This document shows, piece after piece, positions 35,784 through 45,600 of a DNA stretch of 64,000 nucleotides. Each line of letters begins with the position of its first letter. The first letter of the stretch is position 1. Source of the DNA: Lachnospiraceae bacterium (GTDB lineage Bacteria > Bacillota > Clostridia > Lachnospirales > Lachnospiraceae); contig JAQXLY010000051.1 of the NCBI GenBank assembly GCA_029012365.1, forward strand, positions 1 to 64,000. The letters run 5' to 3'. The notes beneath the pieces are model-generated. The model was not told the origin of the DNA and searched no databases. It saw nothing but the letters and a program-made list of their open reading frames with translations. The translations under genes were made by a program, and so were the position numbers.

Positions 35784-37802
35784 TTATACATCAAGCTTCG
35801 CGTAGCGGGCTTCTTCCATAATAAAAGCACGGCGCGGCGGAACGTTATTACTCATAAGCAATGTGGTGACTTCATCGGCTTCCACGGTATCACTGATGGA
35901 AACCTGGGCTAAGATACGGGTCTCTGGATTAAGAGTGGTTTCCCAAAGCTGGTCGGCATCCATCTCGCCGAGACCTTTGTATCGTTGTAAGGAAAGGATT
36001 TTTTTGCCTTCCTTGCGGAACTTCTCCAGCTCGAAGTCATTGAATAAATACTTTTCATTTTTAGACTTTTTGCCTTTGCCCTTTCCCTTGACCTTCTTTG
36101 CGTCCTTGGCACCTTTCGCGTCCTTGGAATCGGTCTGACTGTCTGCAGGGGTGTCCCAGGAACCGGTGTCGGATTCCTCATATTCTACCTTATAAAGCGG
36201 CGGAAGACCGCGGTATACCTTGCCCTCTAAGATGAGCTCCGGCATAAAACGGTAGAAGAAGGTGAGGAGCAGGGTACTGATATGCGCCCCGTCGACATCG
36301 GCATCGGTTAAAATAATAATCTTGTTAAAACGAAGCTTCGTGATATCAAAGTCATCGCTGATGCCGCAGCCGAACGCTGCAATCATGGACTTGATTTCGT
36401 TGTTGACCAGAATCTTGTCAAGGGTAGCCTTTTCTACGTTAAGAATCTTACCGCGAAGAGGAAGAACCGCCTGGGTTTTACGGTTTCTGGCGGTTTTCAC
36501 GGTGCCGCCCGCAGAGTCACCCTCTACAATGTAAAGCTCACATTCCTCCGGCTTTTTGGAGGAGCAGGCAGCTAATTTACTCTTAAAATCTACATCCTGT
36601 AGCTGCTTTAGTACCGCATTACGGGCCTTGTCGCCTGCCTTACGTGCATTGTAGGACTTCATGGAATTCTCTAAAATGGCCTTCAGCTCTTCCACATTTT
36701 TATCGAAATAGCGGGTTGCCTCCCCGGTGAAAACATCGTCTACCGCGACCTTTGCATCGGTGTTGCCGAGCTTTGTCTTTGTCTGACCCTCGAACTGCGG
36801 GTCCGGATGTTTGATGGAGATAATGGCAACCAAACCGTTACGGATATCCTTGCCGTCAAAATTTTCATCCTTTTCCTTTAAGATGCCAAGCTCTCTGGCA
36901 TACTGGTTCATCACACGGGTGAGGGCGGTTTTAAACCCGGTCACCAGCGTACCGCCGTCCACTACATTGATACGGTTACAGTAGGCATTAATCTGCTCCT
37001 GGTAGCTGTCAGTGTACTGGAACGCTACTTCGACCTCGATATCACCGCTCCTTCCCTCGATATAAATCGGTTCCGGGTGAAGTGTGGCTGCTTCACGGGT
37101 CAGGTAGGTAACGAAGCTCTTAATACCGAATTCTTCGTAGTAGGTAAGCTCCTCGCCTGCAATTTTATCTTTAAAAACAATGGTCAGCCCCTTATTTAGA
37201 TAAGCGACCTCCTTCAGCTTCTTACGGATGATGTCGGTCTTAAATTCGACGGTTTCAAAAATGGAGGCATCCGGGTAGAAGGTAACCTTTGTACCGGTAT
37301 CGGACTTACGGCAGCTTCCGACTACCGGCAGAAGTCCGTTTTCAAGCGGGGTGACAATGTGGCCGCCGTCTCTGTATTCGTCACGGTACACTTTACTGTC
37401 GTGCTTGATTTCCACGACCATTTTGGAGGAAAGGGCGTTTACTACGGACGCACCTACACCGTGCAGACCGCCGGATACCTTATAGGCGCCACCGCCGAAT
37501 TTGCCGCCAGCATGGAGAATCGTATATACGACACGGGCGGTCGGGATGTGTTTTGTCGGATGGATGTCTACGGGAACACCGCGTCCGTTATCCGAAATGG
37601 AAATACCGCCGTCTTTTTGCAATTCAATCTCTATCCGGTCACAATAGCCTCCTAAGTGCTCGTCGATACCGTTATCTAAAATCTCCCAGATAAGGTGGTG
37701 AAGACCGCGGCTTCCGGTACTTCCGATGTACATACCCGGACGCTTTCTGACCGCTTCCAGACCCTCTAATACAACAATCTGGCTGCCGTTATATTGTTCC
37801 AT
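35784..37802 (-). CDS. parE: DNA topoisomerase IV subunit B (ParE; GyrB-like)
   Basis: 672 aa from ATG 37802 behind AAAAGGAG (an upstream TTG at 37820 has no ribosome site of its own). GHKL ATPase motifs: EILDNGIDEH, DNGRGVPVD and GGLHGVGASVVNALS. TOPRIM motifs: YIVEGDSAGG and LTDADVDGAHI. C-terminal YKGLGEMDADQLWETT. It carries a Lys/Gly/Asp-rich insert of about 45 residues (GAKDAKKVKGKGKGKKSKN and around) in the TOPRIM region. It pairs with ParC to form the A2B2 enzyme. Confidence 0.88.
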   Translation of the reverse strand: MEQYNGSQIVVLEGLEAVRKRPGMYIGSTGSRGLHHLIWEILDNGIDEHLGGYCDRIEIELQKDGGISISDNGRGVPVDIHPTKHIPTARVVYTILHAGGKFGGGAYKVSGGLHGVGASVVNALSSKMVVEIKHDSKVYRDEYRDGGHIVTPLENGLLPVVGSCRKSDTGTKVTFYPDASIFETVEFKTDIIRKKLKEVAYLNKGLTIVFKDKIAGEELTYYEEFGIKSFVTYLTREAATLHPEPIYIEGRSGDIEVEVAFQYTDSYQEQINAYCNRINVVDGGTLVTGFKTALTRVMNQYARELGILKEKDENFDGKDIRNGLVAIISIKHPDPQFEGQTKTKLGNTDAKVAVDDVFTGEATRYFDKNVEELKAILENSMKSYNARKAGDKARNAVLKQLQDVDFKSKLAACSSKKPEECELYIVEGDSAGGTVKTARNRKTQAVLPLRGKILNVEKATLDKILVNNEIKSMIAAFGCGISDDFDITKLRFNKIIILTDADVDGAHISTLLLTFFYRFMPELILEGKVYRGLPPLYKVEYEESDTGSWDTPADSQTDSKDAKGAKDAKKVKGKGKGKKSKNEKYLFNDFELEKFRKEGKKILSLQRYKGLGEMDADQLWETTLNPETRILAQVSISDTVEADEVTTLLMSNNVPPRRAFIMEEARYAKLDV

Positions 37803-37988
37803 AGACTGACTCCTTTTCAATATATTGTGGTATTAAAACAAGTATAGCAATTCTTGGGATAAAATGCAAACGAAAGTTCGGAAAAAGAGTTATTTTTTTC
37901 GCTTTACCGGACGATATAAGTTATGAGAGAACAGACATGCTACGGGGCTTATGAAACGGAGTTCAAACCACTTCAAGGAGGGGTTATT

Positions 37989-38840
37989 ATGCGCATCGAA
38001 CAGGAAACAAGGAATATATATGCCGGAGGGCAACAGACTGTCCGGCCGAAAACTCCGGCACAGATAAGCGAGAGTTTAAAAAAGGGAAGAGTGTTTTCGG
38101 GAAAGCTGCAATTTCCGGGGGATAAAATCTCTGAGCGCCGCAGAGAAGCGCAGGAAAAGGCAATGAAGGTGGTAAAGAATGCTTTCGCGGGAGAACTGGA
38201 GCTGGATGAAAGTGTTGCCGAGCTGGAGCAGAGCGTTGCAAAGAACAGTGAGGAGATGGTCGGATATAAAAAGGAGCTTGATAAGGTGCTTGAGAGGGAG
38301 GCGGAGCTTGCCGAACGTACCGATTTGTCAAAGGAAGAATATGAGCAGGAGCTCCTTGAAATCAAGCAGGCAAAGGAGCACTTTACCGGGCGCATTTCCG
38401 ACGGAAGGATGATAGAGAAGCATACTCTGCAGGCCATCAGTGATATTAAAATTGAACGTGCAAAATCCAGTCCTATGGTGGATGCTACGGAAAATGCCGA
38501 AGAAATTCTTGCAGAAGCGGGAAAAGAGATTGTTGGAATGCTGATGGAGGAAGCAAAGGAACATATCGACACGGAGAATGAAAAGAAACAGGCGGCAGCG
38601 GAGGAAAAGGCGGAAAAGGAAAAAGAACTGGAAGAGCGTATCGAAGCCATGAAGGCAGAGAAAGAGGAGAAGGAAGAGAATTCCGCTCCGGAGACGGAGT
38701 ATCTGGAAGCTGCGACAAAACAGATGGTAAAGATTGCGGAGACCGGAGAAATCGTTCAGAAGGAGCTGAAAAATATTGTGGATCAGTATAAGCTTGATCT
38801 GGCAGATTTGAAAGGTGCTGCGGTAGATAAGGGAGTGTAG
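37989..38840 (+). CDS. Coiled-coil protein, unknown function
   Basis: 283 aa from ATG 37989 behind AAGGAGGGG; an earlier in-frame ATG at 37923 lacks a ribosome site. Beyond residue 40 the sequence is almost entirely Glu/Lys-rich helix (ELDESVAELEQSVAKNSEEM, AAEEKAEKEKELEERIEAM), predicted long coiled coils. No signal peptide or membrane segment. Not recognised. It stands alone between parE (divergent) and a terminator. Confidence 0.65.
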   Translation: MRIEQETRNIYAGGQQTVRPKTPAQISESLKKGRVFSGKLQFPGDKISERRREAQEKAMKVVKNAFAGELELDESVAELEQSVAKNSEEMVGYKKELDKVLEREAELAERTDLSKEEYEQELLEIKQAKEHFTGRISDGRMIEKHTLQAISDIKIERAKSSPMVDATENAEEILAEAGKEIVGMLMEEAKEHIDTENEKKQAAAEEKAEKEKELEERIEAMKAEKEEKEENSAPETEYLEAATKQMVKIAETGEIVQKELKNIVDQYKLDLADLKGAAVDKGV

Positions 38841-38847
38841 AATTAAT

Positions 38848-38884
38848 AATCCGATGCTTGAGAGCGAGCATCGGATTTCTTTTG
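38848..38884 (+). terminator. Terminator after the coiled-coil gene
   Basis: 11-bp stem AATCCGATGCT / AGCATCGGATT followed by TCTTTTGCTTTT. Confidence 0.85.
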
Positions 38885-38917
38885 CTTTTATACTGTAAGT
38901 TGTAAGCGCTTATTGCC

Positions 38918-38946
38918 TTGCATAAATCGGTTTATTATGATACAAT
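38918..38946 (+). promoter_or_regulatory. Sigma-A promoter of the 120-aa gene
   Basis: TTGCAT (38918-38923), 17-base spacer, TACAAT (38941-38946). Confidence 0.7.
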
Positions 38947-38991
38947 ACAAACAGGGGTGAGAGTTACAGACCTGCTATTGCAGGGGAGGAT

Positions 38992-39354
38992 GTGCTGTCG
39001 GCAAAAGAGACAGCCGAGGCAACGGTGAACGAACTGATACGGGAGACTTCTCTGGGTAACAGCTCCCTGCTTCTTTCTTATAAAAAGGAGTGGAAGGGAT
39101 ATGATACAAGGTCGGTTGTCAGTCGCTTTCTGAAAAATACAGAGGCATATTTGCAGGTGGAGCACTATATGCTGATGTACCGGGAATACGAACATGATTT
39201 GCCGCAGGAGTACGGCATGGGAACGAAGCAATCTGTTCTGGAGTGCAAAGCGGAGCTGTTAAAGGCGGAGGCGGAATATTTGCGGTGTGTTGTAGAAAAG
39301 GTTCGGCTGGAATTTGTATTGGAGCACGGAATTTATGTAGATGCACAGAAGTAG
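38992..39354 (+). CDS. Small helical protein, unknown function
   Basis: 120 aa. GTG 38992 is the only standard start in the open frame downstream of the promoter, though GGGGAGGA lies closer to it than usual; an ATT at 38977 is an alternative. The protein is helical and hydrophilic (for example FLKNTEAYLQVEHYMLMY and CKAELLKAEAEYLRCVVEKV). No recognised motif, membrane segment or signal peptide. It resembles small sporulation- or regulation-associated proteins only in composition, so no function is proposed. Confidence 0.5.
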   Translation: MLSAKETAEATVNELIRETSLGNSSLLLSYKKEWKGYDTRSVVSRFLKNTEAYLQVEHYMLMYREYEHDLPQEYGMGTKQSVLECKAELLKAEAEYLRCVVEKVRLEFVLEHGIYVDAQK

Positions 39355-39403
39355 AAGAACGGTATATGTAGTACGGATGGCGGTTATATCGGAATGACGG
39401 CAA

Positions 39404-39449
39404 AAGGGCGGTGTGATTAGTTGACACCGCCCTTAAAAGTATTTATAAT
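39404..39449 (+). promoter_or_regulatory. Perfect-consensus promoter overlapping an 11-bp hairpin
   Basis: TTGACA (39421-39426), exactly 17 bases, TATAAT (39444-39449). A perfect inverted repeat AAGGGCGGTGT / ACACCGCCCTT (39404-39414, 39424-39434) overlaps the -35 box. It could terminate the upstream gene (though there is no T-tract) or bind a repressor of the PHP-teichoic operon. Confidence 0.8.
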
Positions 39450-39486
39450 AGAATAGGTTAGGTATATATAAAGGAGAAGGACGGAT

Positions 39487-40182
39487 ATGGCTGAGTATAG
39501 ATATGAAACACATCTGCATACAAGAGAAGGAAGTGCCTGCGGAAAGCTTTCGGGAGCAGAGCAGGCAGAGCTGTACAAGGGGTTCGGTTACACCGGAATT
39601 ATAGTTACCGACCACTTTTTTAACGGAAACTGTGCGGTTCCGAGGGATTTGCCATGGAAGGAGCGTGTGGAACGGTTTTGCGCCGGATACCGGAATGCAA
39701 AGAAGCGTGGAGATGAAATCGGGCTGCAGGTTTTTTTCGGACTGGAAACCGCTTTTACCGGACAGGAGTTTCTGCTGTACGGTTTGTCGGAGGAATGGTT
39801 AAAGGAGCAGGAGAATATGCTTTCGTGGAGCCCGAAGGAGCAGTTTGAAAGAGTGACGGCGGCAGGCGGTTTTGTAGTACAGGCTCATCCTTACAGGGAA
39901 GCACCGTATATCCCGGAGGTCAGGCTTTATCCGGATTGCTGTGAAGCCTTTGAAATCAGCAATGCACTAAATGCATCGAGAGGAGAGGGCTTTAACGAAA
40001 GAGCTGCGGACTATGCAAGAGAACATGGTATTCACGCTACCGGCGGTTCGGACGCACATGGGAGAGTACAGCTCAGGGGCGGTATGATATTTGAAAAGAA
40101 GTGGGAGAGCATAGGAGATTATATCGAGGCGGTACGAAGAGGTACCGGATATCGTGTAATAACGGAGTTTACGGAAAGGTAG
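39487..40182 (+). CDS. PHP-domain phosphoesterase
   Basis: 231 aa. Metal-site motifs of the PHP family are present in order: ETHLHTREGS near the N-terminus, VTDHFF, FFGLETAF, VQAHPY and GGSDAHGR. Members are metal-dependent phosphoesterases (histidinol phosphatase, YciV-type RNase/nucleotide phosphatase or CpsB-like protein phosphatases). The substrate cannot be assigned. It is the first gene after a consensus promoter and lies 10 bases before the giant transferase genes, so a role in polymer assembly or its control is possible but inferred only from position. Confidence 0.82.
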   Translation: MAEYRYETHLHTREGSACGKLSGAEQAELYKGFGYTGIIVTDHFFNGNCAVPRDLPWKERVERFCAGYRNAKKRGDEIGLQVFFGLETAFTGQEFLLYGLSEEWLKEQENMLSWSPKEQFERVTAAGGFVVQAHPYREAPYIPEVRLYPDCCEAFEISNALNASRGEGFNERAADYAREHGIHATGGSDAHGRVQLRGGMIFEKKWESIGDYIEAVRRGTGYRVITEFTER

Positions 40183-40192
40183 GCACATTGAG

Positions 40193-42658
40193 ATGAAAGC
40201 AATTCTGCGTCTTTGGCAGAAAGTGAAAAAACAGATAAAAAAAGTAAGAGGACTTTCGAGAAAATTACGGAGAGGCCTTTTACAGCGAAAGCGTTATCTT
40301 GCTTATCTGGAAAAGTATCCGGTGAACCGCCGCCTTGTTTTACTGGAATCCCAGCACGGAAGGGCACTGGACGGCAACGTCTATGCGGTGCTGAAGGAAT
40401 TGTGCGTAAATGAAGCATACCGGGGATTGACACTTTATGTGGCAGCGGAAAAGGGAAATGTGGGAAAGTTTCGTACACTTTTGAAAGAAAACGGACTTTT
40501 CCGTGCAAAGGTGCTTTGCCGCGGAACCTGTGCTTATTTCAGAATACTCGCAACTGCCGGATATCTGGTGAATGATAATACATTTATATACTGTTTTATT
40601 AAGAGGGAGGAACAGATATATTTAAATACCTGGCACGGAACACCGCTTAAGACACTGGGCAGACAGAGCAGGTCAGAGTATTTCTCTATCGGAAATGCCC
40701 AGAAGACGTTTTTGGATGCGGATTATGTGCTCTATCCGAACGAATTCACGATGGAGCGCATGATTGCGGATTATATGGTGGATAACATCGGAAATTTTAC
40801 ACCGCTGTTAGGCGGGTATCCACGGAATGCTGTGTTTTTTGATACGGCAGCGGGAGAAAAAATAAGAGAAAAGTACGGGCTTTCGGGGAAGACAGCTTAT
40901 GCATATCTGCCGACATGGAGAGGAACTATCGGAAATGTCTCAAGTGAGGAGCAGGATCGTCGTCTCCTCGGTTATTTTGAGGAGCTTGATGCTTTGCTTT
41001 CCGAACATCAGATTGTTTATGTAAAGATGCATACCGTCAGCGCCTCCCATATTTCTCTGGAAAGGTTTTCGCATATACGGGCGTTTCCAGCAGAAGAAAC
41101 CTATGCTTTTCTAAATGCCATGGACGGGTTGATTACAGACTATTCCAGTGTATTTTTCGATTTTGCGGTGACAGGAAAAAAGATTATCCTTTTCCCGTAT
41201 GACCTTGAGGAGTATGAGGAGGAACGCGGCTTTTATTTTCCGCTGTCCGACCTTCCGTTCCCACAGGTGCGTACCACCGAAGGACTGTTCCGGGAAATCT
41301 GCTCGGAGAAGCAGTATGATGACACGGCCTTTTTGCAAAGGTTTTGTGCCTATGACAGCAGGGATGCCGCTGAGAAGCTGTGCCGTCATGTTTTTCAGGG
41401 ACAGAGTGCGGTAAAGGAAGAAAATGTGCCGGACAACGGCAGAGAAAATGTTCTTTTATATTGCGGGGACTTTGCATTAAACGGCGTAACGATGTCAATT
41501 AAGAATCTGTTAGCCAATGTGGATGTGACGAAGAAGAATTATATTATTCTCATAAAGACGGAGGATATAAGAAGACATCCGTTCCGGCTGCTGGAGCTGC
41601 CTGAGGGAGTACGGTGGTTGGGCTTTTCCAACTGCATGAGTCTGAAATTTTCGGATACGGTGCGGTTTAAATTGTGGACCGGAAAGTACGGAATCGGTTC
41701 CTATGAAAAGCTCCGTCCGGTGCTGGAAAAGCTCGGCAAAAATGACTATATGAGGCTTGCAGGTCGTGCAAAGATAGATACGGCGGTTCATTTTAATGGA
41801 TATTCCAACCACATTACCTTAGTAATCGGAGCCTTTCCTTGCCGACGTGTGATTTATGCACACAGTGATATGGATGCGGAGCTGAATACCAGAATTAAAA
41901 TGAAACGAGAAATTCTCTGCAATGCATACCGCACCTATGATGCGGTAGCGGTGGTAACAGAGGATATAGTGCCTGCCACCGAGAAGGTAGGCGGCTTTAT
42001 GACGGTCTACGGCCATGAACCGAGGGTATCTGTAGTAAAAAATGTAATCGATTATGAAAAAATACTTCGTATGGGGGAAGAAGAGCTCTCTTTTGATGAA
42101 GAAACCGAGAGTACGGTAAGCAAAGAGCGTTTGCAGGAGATTCTTAAGTCATCTGCGGTGAAGCTGATTAATATCGGAAGGTTTTCTCCGGAAAAGGGAC
42201 ATATGCGTCTGATGCGTCAGTTTGCAAAGTGTCTTCCGGAATATCCGGATGCTTACCTGATTCTTCTGGGAAGTCGTGGAGTGCTGTATGAGGAGACGTT
42301 AGCAGAGGCCCGGCGTCTCGGAGTAGGGGAGCATATTATTATTATTCGTTATCTGTCTAATCCGTATGCCCTGCTGAAGCGTTGTGATTATCTCGTATTT
42401 TCCTCGTTTTACGAGGGTTTTGGTCTTGTTCTTGCGGAAGCGGATATTCTTGGGGTGCCATGTGTCTCTACGGATATTGTGGGGGCAAGACGCTTTATGG
42501 AGCGGTATGGGGGAAGGCTTGTTGCAAACAGTGATGAGGGTGTCGAAGAAGCAGTGCGGCTTTGTATGAAAAGAGAGCTTAAGGAGTGCCTCAATGTGGA
42601 TTATGCGGAGTATAACAAAGAGGCAGTAGATTCATTTTTAAGAGTGACGGAGGTCTGA
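40193..42658 (+). CDS. Fused CDP-glycerol glycerophosphotransferase / GT4 glycosyltransferase
   Basis: 821 aa. A basic amphipathic N-terminus (KVKKQIKKVRGLSRKLRRG) probably docks to the membrane. Residues about 40-405 form a TagB/TagF-like domain with LNTWHGTPLKTLG, YLPTWRGT and LITDYSSVFFDFA, the motifs that bind CDP-glycerol and the phosphate acceptor. Residues about 420-820 form a GT4 glycosyltransferase with NIGRFSPEKGH (nucleotide-sugar binding) and the EGFGLVLAE retaining-enzyme motif. It should add glycerol phosphate and a sugar to a teichoic-acid-like or capsular polymer. Homologous over its whole length to the C-terminal 820 residues of the next protein. Ends one base before the next ATG. 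Confidence 0.88.
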   Translation: MKAILRLWQKVKKQIKKVRGLSRKLRRGLLQRKRYLAYLEKYPVNRRLVLLESQHGRALDGNVYAVLKELCVNEAYRGLTLYVAAEKGNVGKFRTLLKENGLFRAKVLCRGTCAYFRILATAGYLVNDNTFIYCFIKREEQIYLNTWHGTPLKTLGRQSRSEYFSIGNAQKTFLDADYVLYPNEFTMERMIADYMVDNIGNFTPLLGGYPRNAVFFDTAAGEKIREKYGLSGKTAYAYLPTWRGTIGNVSSEEQDRRLLGYFEELDALLSEHQIVYVKMHTVSASHISLERFSHIRAFPAEETYAFLNAMDGLITDYSSVFFDFAVTGKKIILFPYDLEEYEEERGFYFPLSDLPFPQVRTTEGLFREICSEKQYDDTAFLQRFCAYDSRDAAEKLCRHVFQGQSAVKEENVPDNGRENVLLYCGDFALNGVTMSIKNLLANVDVTKKNYIILIKTEDIRRHPFRLLELPEGVRWLGFSNCMSLKFSDTVRFKLWTGKYGIGSYEKLRPVLEKLGKNDYMRLAGRAKIDTAVHFNGYSNHITLVIGAFPCRRVIYAHSDMDAELNTRIKMKREILCNAYRTYDAVAVVTEDIVPATEKVGGFMTVYGHEPRVSVVKNVIDYEKILRMGEEELSFDEETESTVSKERLQEILKSSAVKLINIGRFSPEKGHMRLMRQFAKCLPEYPDAYLILLGSRGVLYEETLAEARRLGVGEHIIIIRYLSNPYALLKRCDYLVFSSFYEGFGLVLAEADILGVPCVSTDIVGARRFMERYGGRLVANSDEGVEEAVRLCMKRELKECLNVDYAEYNKEAVDSFLRVTEV

Positions 42659-42659
42659 A

Positions 42660-45600
42660 ATGAGCTTTTGGAAAAACAGAAAAAAGCGGAAAGCGGAGAG
42701 AAGAAAGAGACGCTTGGAAAAAATGGGATTCTGGTGGAAATATTATCGTTTTACCGACCGTATGCGCGGACGTTTTCGTTATGCAAAGAAATGTATGATG
42801 TGTCCTATTGACCCGAATCTTATCGTTTTTGAGTCATATCAGGGAAAGTATCACAGCTGCAGCCCGAAGGCCATTTTTGAGGAAATGCTTAATGACCCGG
42901 CCTATGCGGGATACCGCTTTGTGTGGTCGTTTACAAATGCCAGAAAGCATAAGTATCTTACAAGAAACAAGCGGGTCACCCTTGTAAAACGTGGGACGGC
43001 GAAGTATTATGAGGTAATGGCAACGGCGAAGTATCGTATCACAAATTCTACGAATCCTGTTACCGTACCGGTAAGAAAGGGTCAGATTTATATTCAGACC
43101 TGGCACGGAACACCGTTAAAGCGTCTGGGACTCGATATTGTGCGGGACGGAAATGCGGCACAGAGCTTAAAGGAGATACATGCGCTGTACCGCAGGGAGG
43201 CAACCCAGTTTGATTATCTGATTTCTCCGTCCGCGTATACGACAGAAAAGCTTTCGTCTGCCTTCGGACTTACGCCGGAGGAACAGAAAAGGAAGATTGT
43301 CGAGCTCGGTTATCCGCGTAATGTGGCATTATTTACTTATACACCGGAGACAGTAGCGGAGTTAAAGGAGTTTTACGGCATCCCGGAAGGGAAAAAGGTG
43401 ATTTTGTACGCTCCTACCTTTCGTGAGGCGGATTACCGGTACGGGAAAGGCTTCTCTTATCAGATAGCACTTGATGTGGAACGCCTGCGTGAAAGATTCG
43501 GGGAAACTGCATGCGTTCTTATGCGTACCCATTATCTTGCAAATGCCCAGTTTGACTATGAGAAATACGAAGGCTTTTTGATTAAGGTGACCGGTGTGGC
43601 TGATATAAATCGCCTGTATATTATAAGCGATTTGCTCATTACGGACTATTCAAGCGTTATGTTTGACTTTTCTATTTTACGCCGTCCGATGATTTTCTAT
43701 ATGTACGACCAGGAGCAGTACCGTGGAGAGCTGCGTGATTTTTACATTGAGCCGGATATTTTGCCGGGACCGATTGTTTCGACGCAGGAGGAGCTTGAGG
43801 ACGAAATAGAAAGAGCTCTTTCGGGAAGCTTTGTCTGCGATGAGCGCTATGAGGCCTTTTGCAAAAGGTTTACGTATCTGGATGATGCGTGTGCCGCAAA
43901 GCGTGTACTGGCAGCAACGATTGTTCCCCAGCCGAAAGCACTTCCGGTTCCCGCAAGGCTTTTACGCTACAGAAAGCGTCAGAAGCGTATTGCGGAGTAT
44001 AAGCGTATCAAAAAGAAGATTGCAAACGGTATCTTAAAGCAGAAGAGATATCCGCATTATCTTGAGAAGCCGTTAAAGGAAAAGGCGATTTTACTGGAAT
44101 CCCAGCACGGAAAGGCGATGGACGGGAATATTTTTGCACTTCTTTCGGAGCTTGCAAAGGGTACGGACTATAAGGAATATTCGCTGTATCTTACAGCAGC
44201 AAAGGGGAAGAGTGCGGCGTATAAAAAGCGTCTCCGTTCGCTCGGCATGGGGCGTGTGAAGGTGGTGCAGAGAGCTTCGCTCAGGTATTTTAAGGTACTT
44301 GCAACGGCAAAATATCTGATTAATGATAATACCTTTATCTATAATTTTGTGAAGCGTGAGGGACAGGTGTATTTGAATACCTGGCACGGAACGCCGCTCA
44401 AGACACTTGGTAAAAGGATTAAGTCGGAGGCACATGCTATCGGTAATACACAGAAGAATTTCCTTGCATCGGATTATCTGTTGTATCCGAACGAGTTTAC
44501 CATGAAGCATATGGTCGAGGATTATATGCTAGAAAACATCGGCACAAGCGAAATATGGCTTGCCGGATATCCGAGAAATGCGATTTTCTTTGATAAAGAA
44601 AGCAGAGAACAGGTACGGAAGAAATATAGTCTTGACGGAAAAAAGGTGTATGCCTTTTTACCGACCTGGCGCGGTACTATAGGGAAGGTTTCGGGTAACG
44701 CACAGGTACAGCAGCTGGTGGAATATCTGACAGAGCTGGATTCTGAACTACCGGAGGATTATGTGCTGTATGTAAAGCTTCATACGGTCAGCAACGCAGA
44801 GCTTACGGTGGAGGAGTTTTCACATATCCGACTGTTTCCGGAGGATTGCGAAACCTATGAGTTCTTAAATGCGACCGACGGATTGATTACCGACTACTCC
44901 AGCGTATTCTTTGATTATGCCGTCACACGGCGGAAGATAATTCTGTTTACCTATGACGAAGAGGAGTATGAGGCAGCACGCGGCTTTTATTTTCCGCTCT
45001 CGGAGCTTCCGTTTCCGCAGGCAAAGACTTCGGAAGAGCTTCTTCATTTTATGAAGGCGGAAAAAGCATATGATGATACGGAATTTTTACAAACCTTCTG
45101 TGCATATGAGCGGCCGGACGTATCGGCAGCTATCTGTCGGAAATTGTTGTTCGGCGGAGAGGAGGGCATTAAGGTTTGCGCGCTTCCGGATAACGGAAAG
45201 AGAAATGTGGTTATTTTCGGCGGGGCGCTGCATGAGAACGGCATTACGACTTCTTTGTTTAACCTGTTATCCCAGATTGACAAGGATAAGTATAATTACA
45301 CAATTCTTTATAAAATGGAGGATATGAAAAAGCATCCGAAGGTACTGGAAAGAATTCCGGAGGAGGTGCATACCTTAGGCTTTTCAAACGGAATCAGTAT
45401 CGGGATTATGGATTCCGTTCTGTACAAGCTATGGACAAAGAAGGGCTTTGTTCCTTACCGCATTATGGAACCGATTCTGGATAAAATGGCAAAGCGGGAT
45501 GCAGCACGTATTTTTACGGGCTGTAAAATAGACAAGCTGATTCATTTCAGCGGGTATTCCAATGATTTGACAACGATTTTCAGAGGATTATCCTGTAATA

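Noticed and set aside
37890-37917. Sigma-28-like GACGATAT before the coiled-coil gene
   Set aside because: The -35 equivalent is only a T-run and the -10 has two mismatches.
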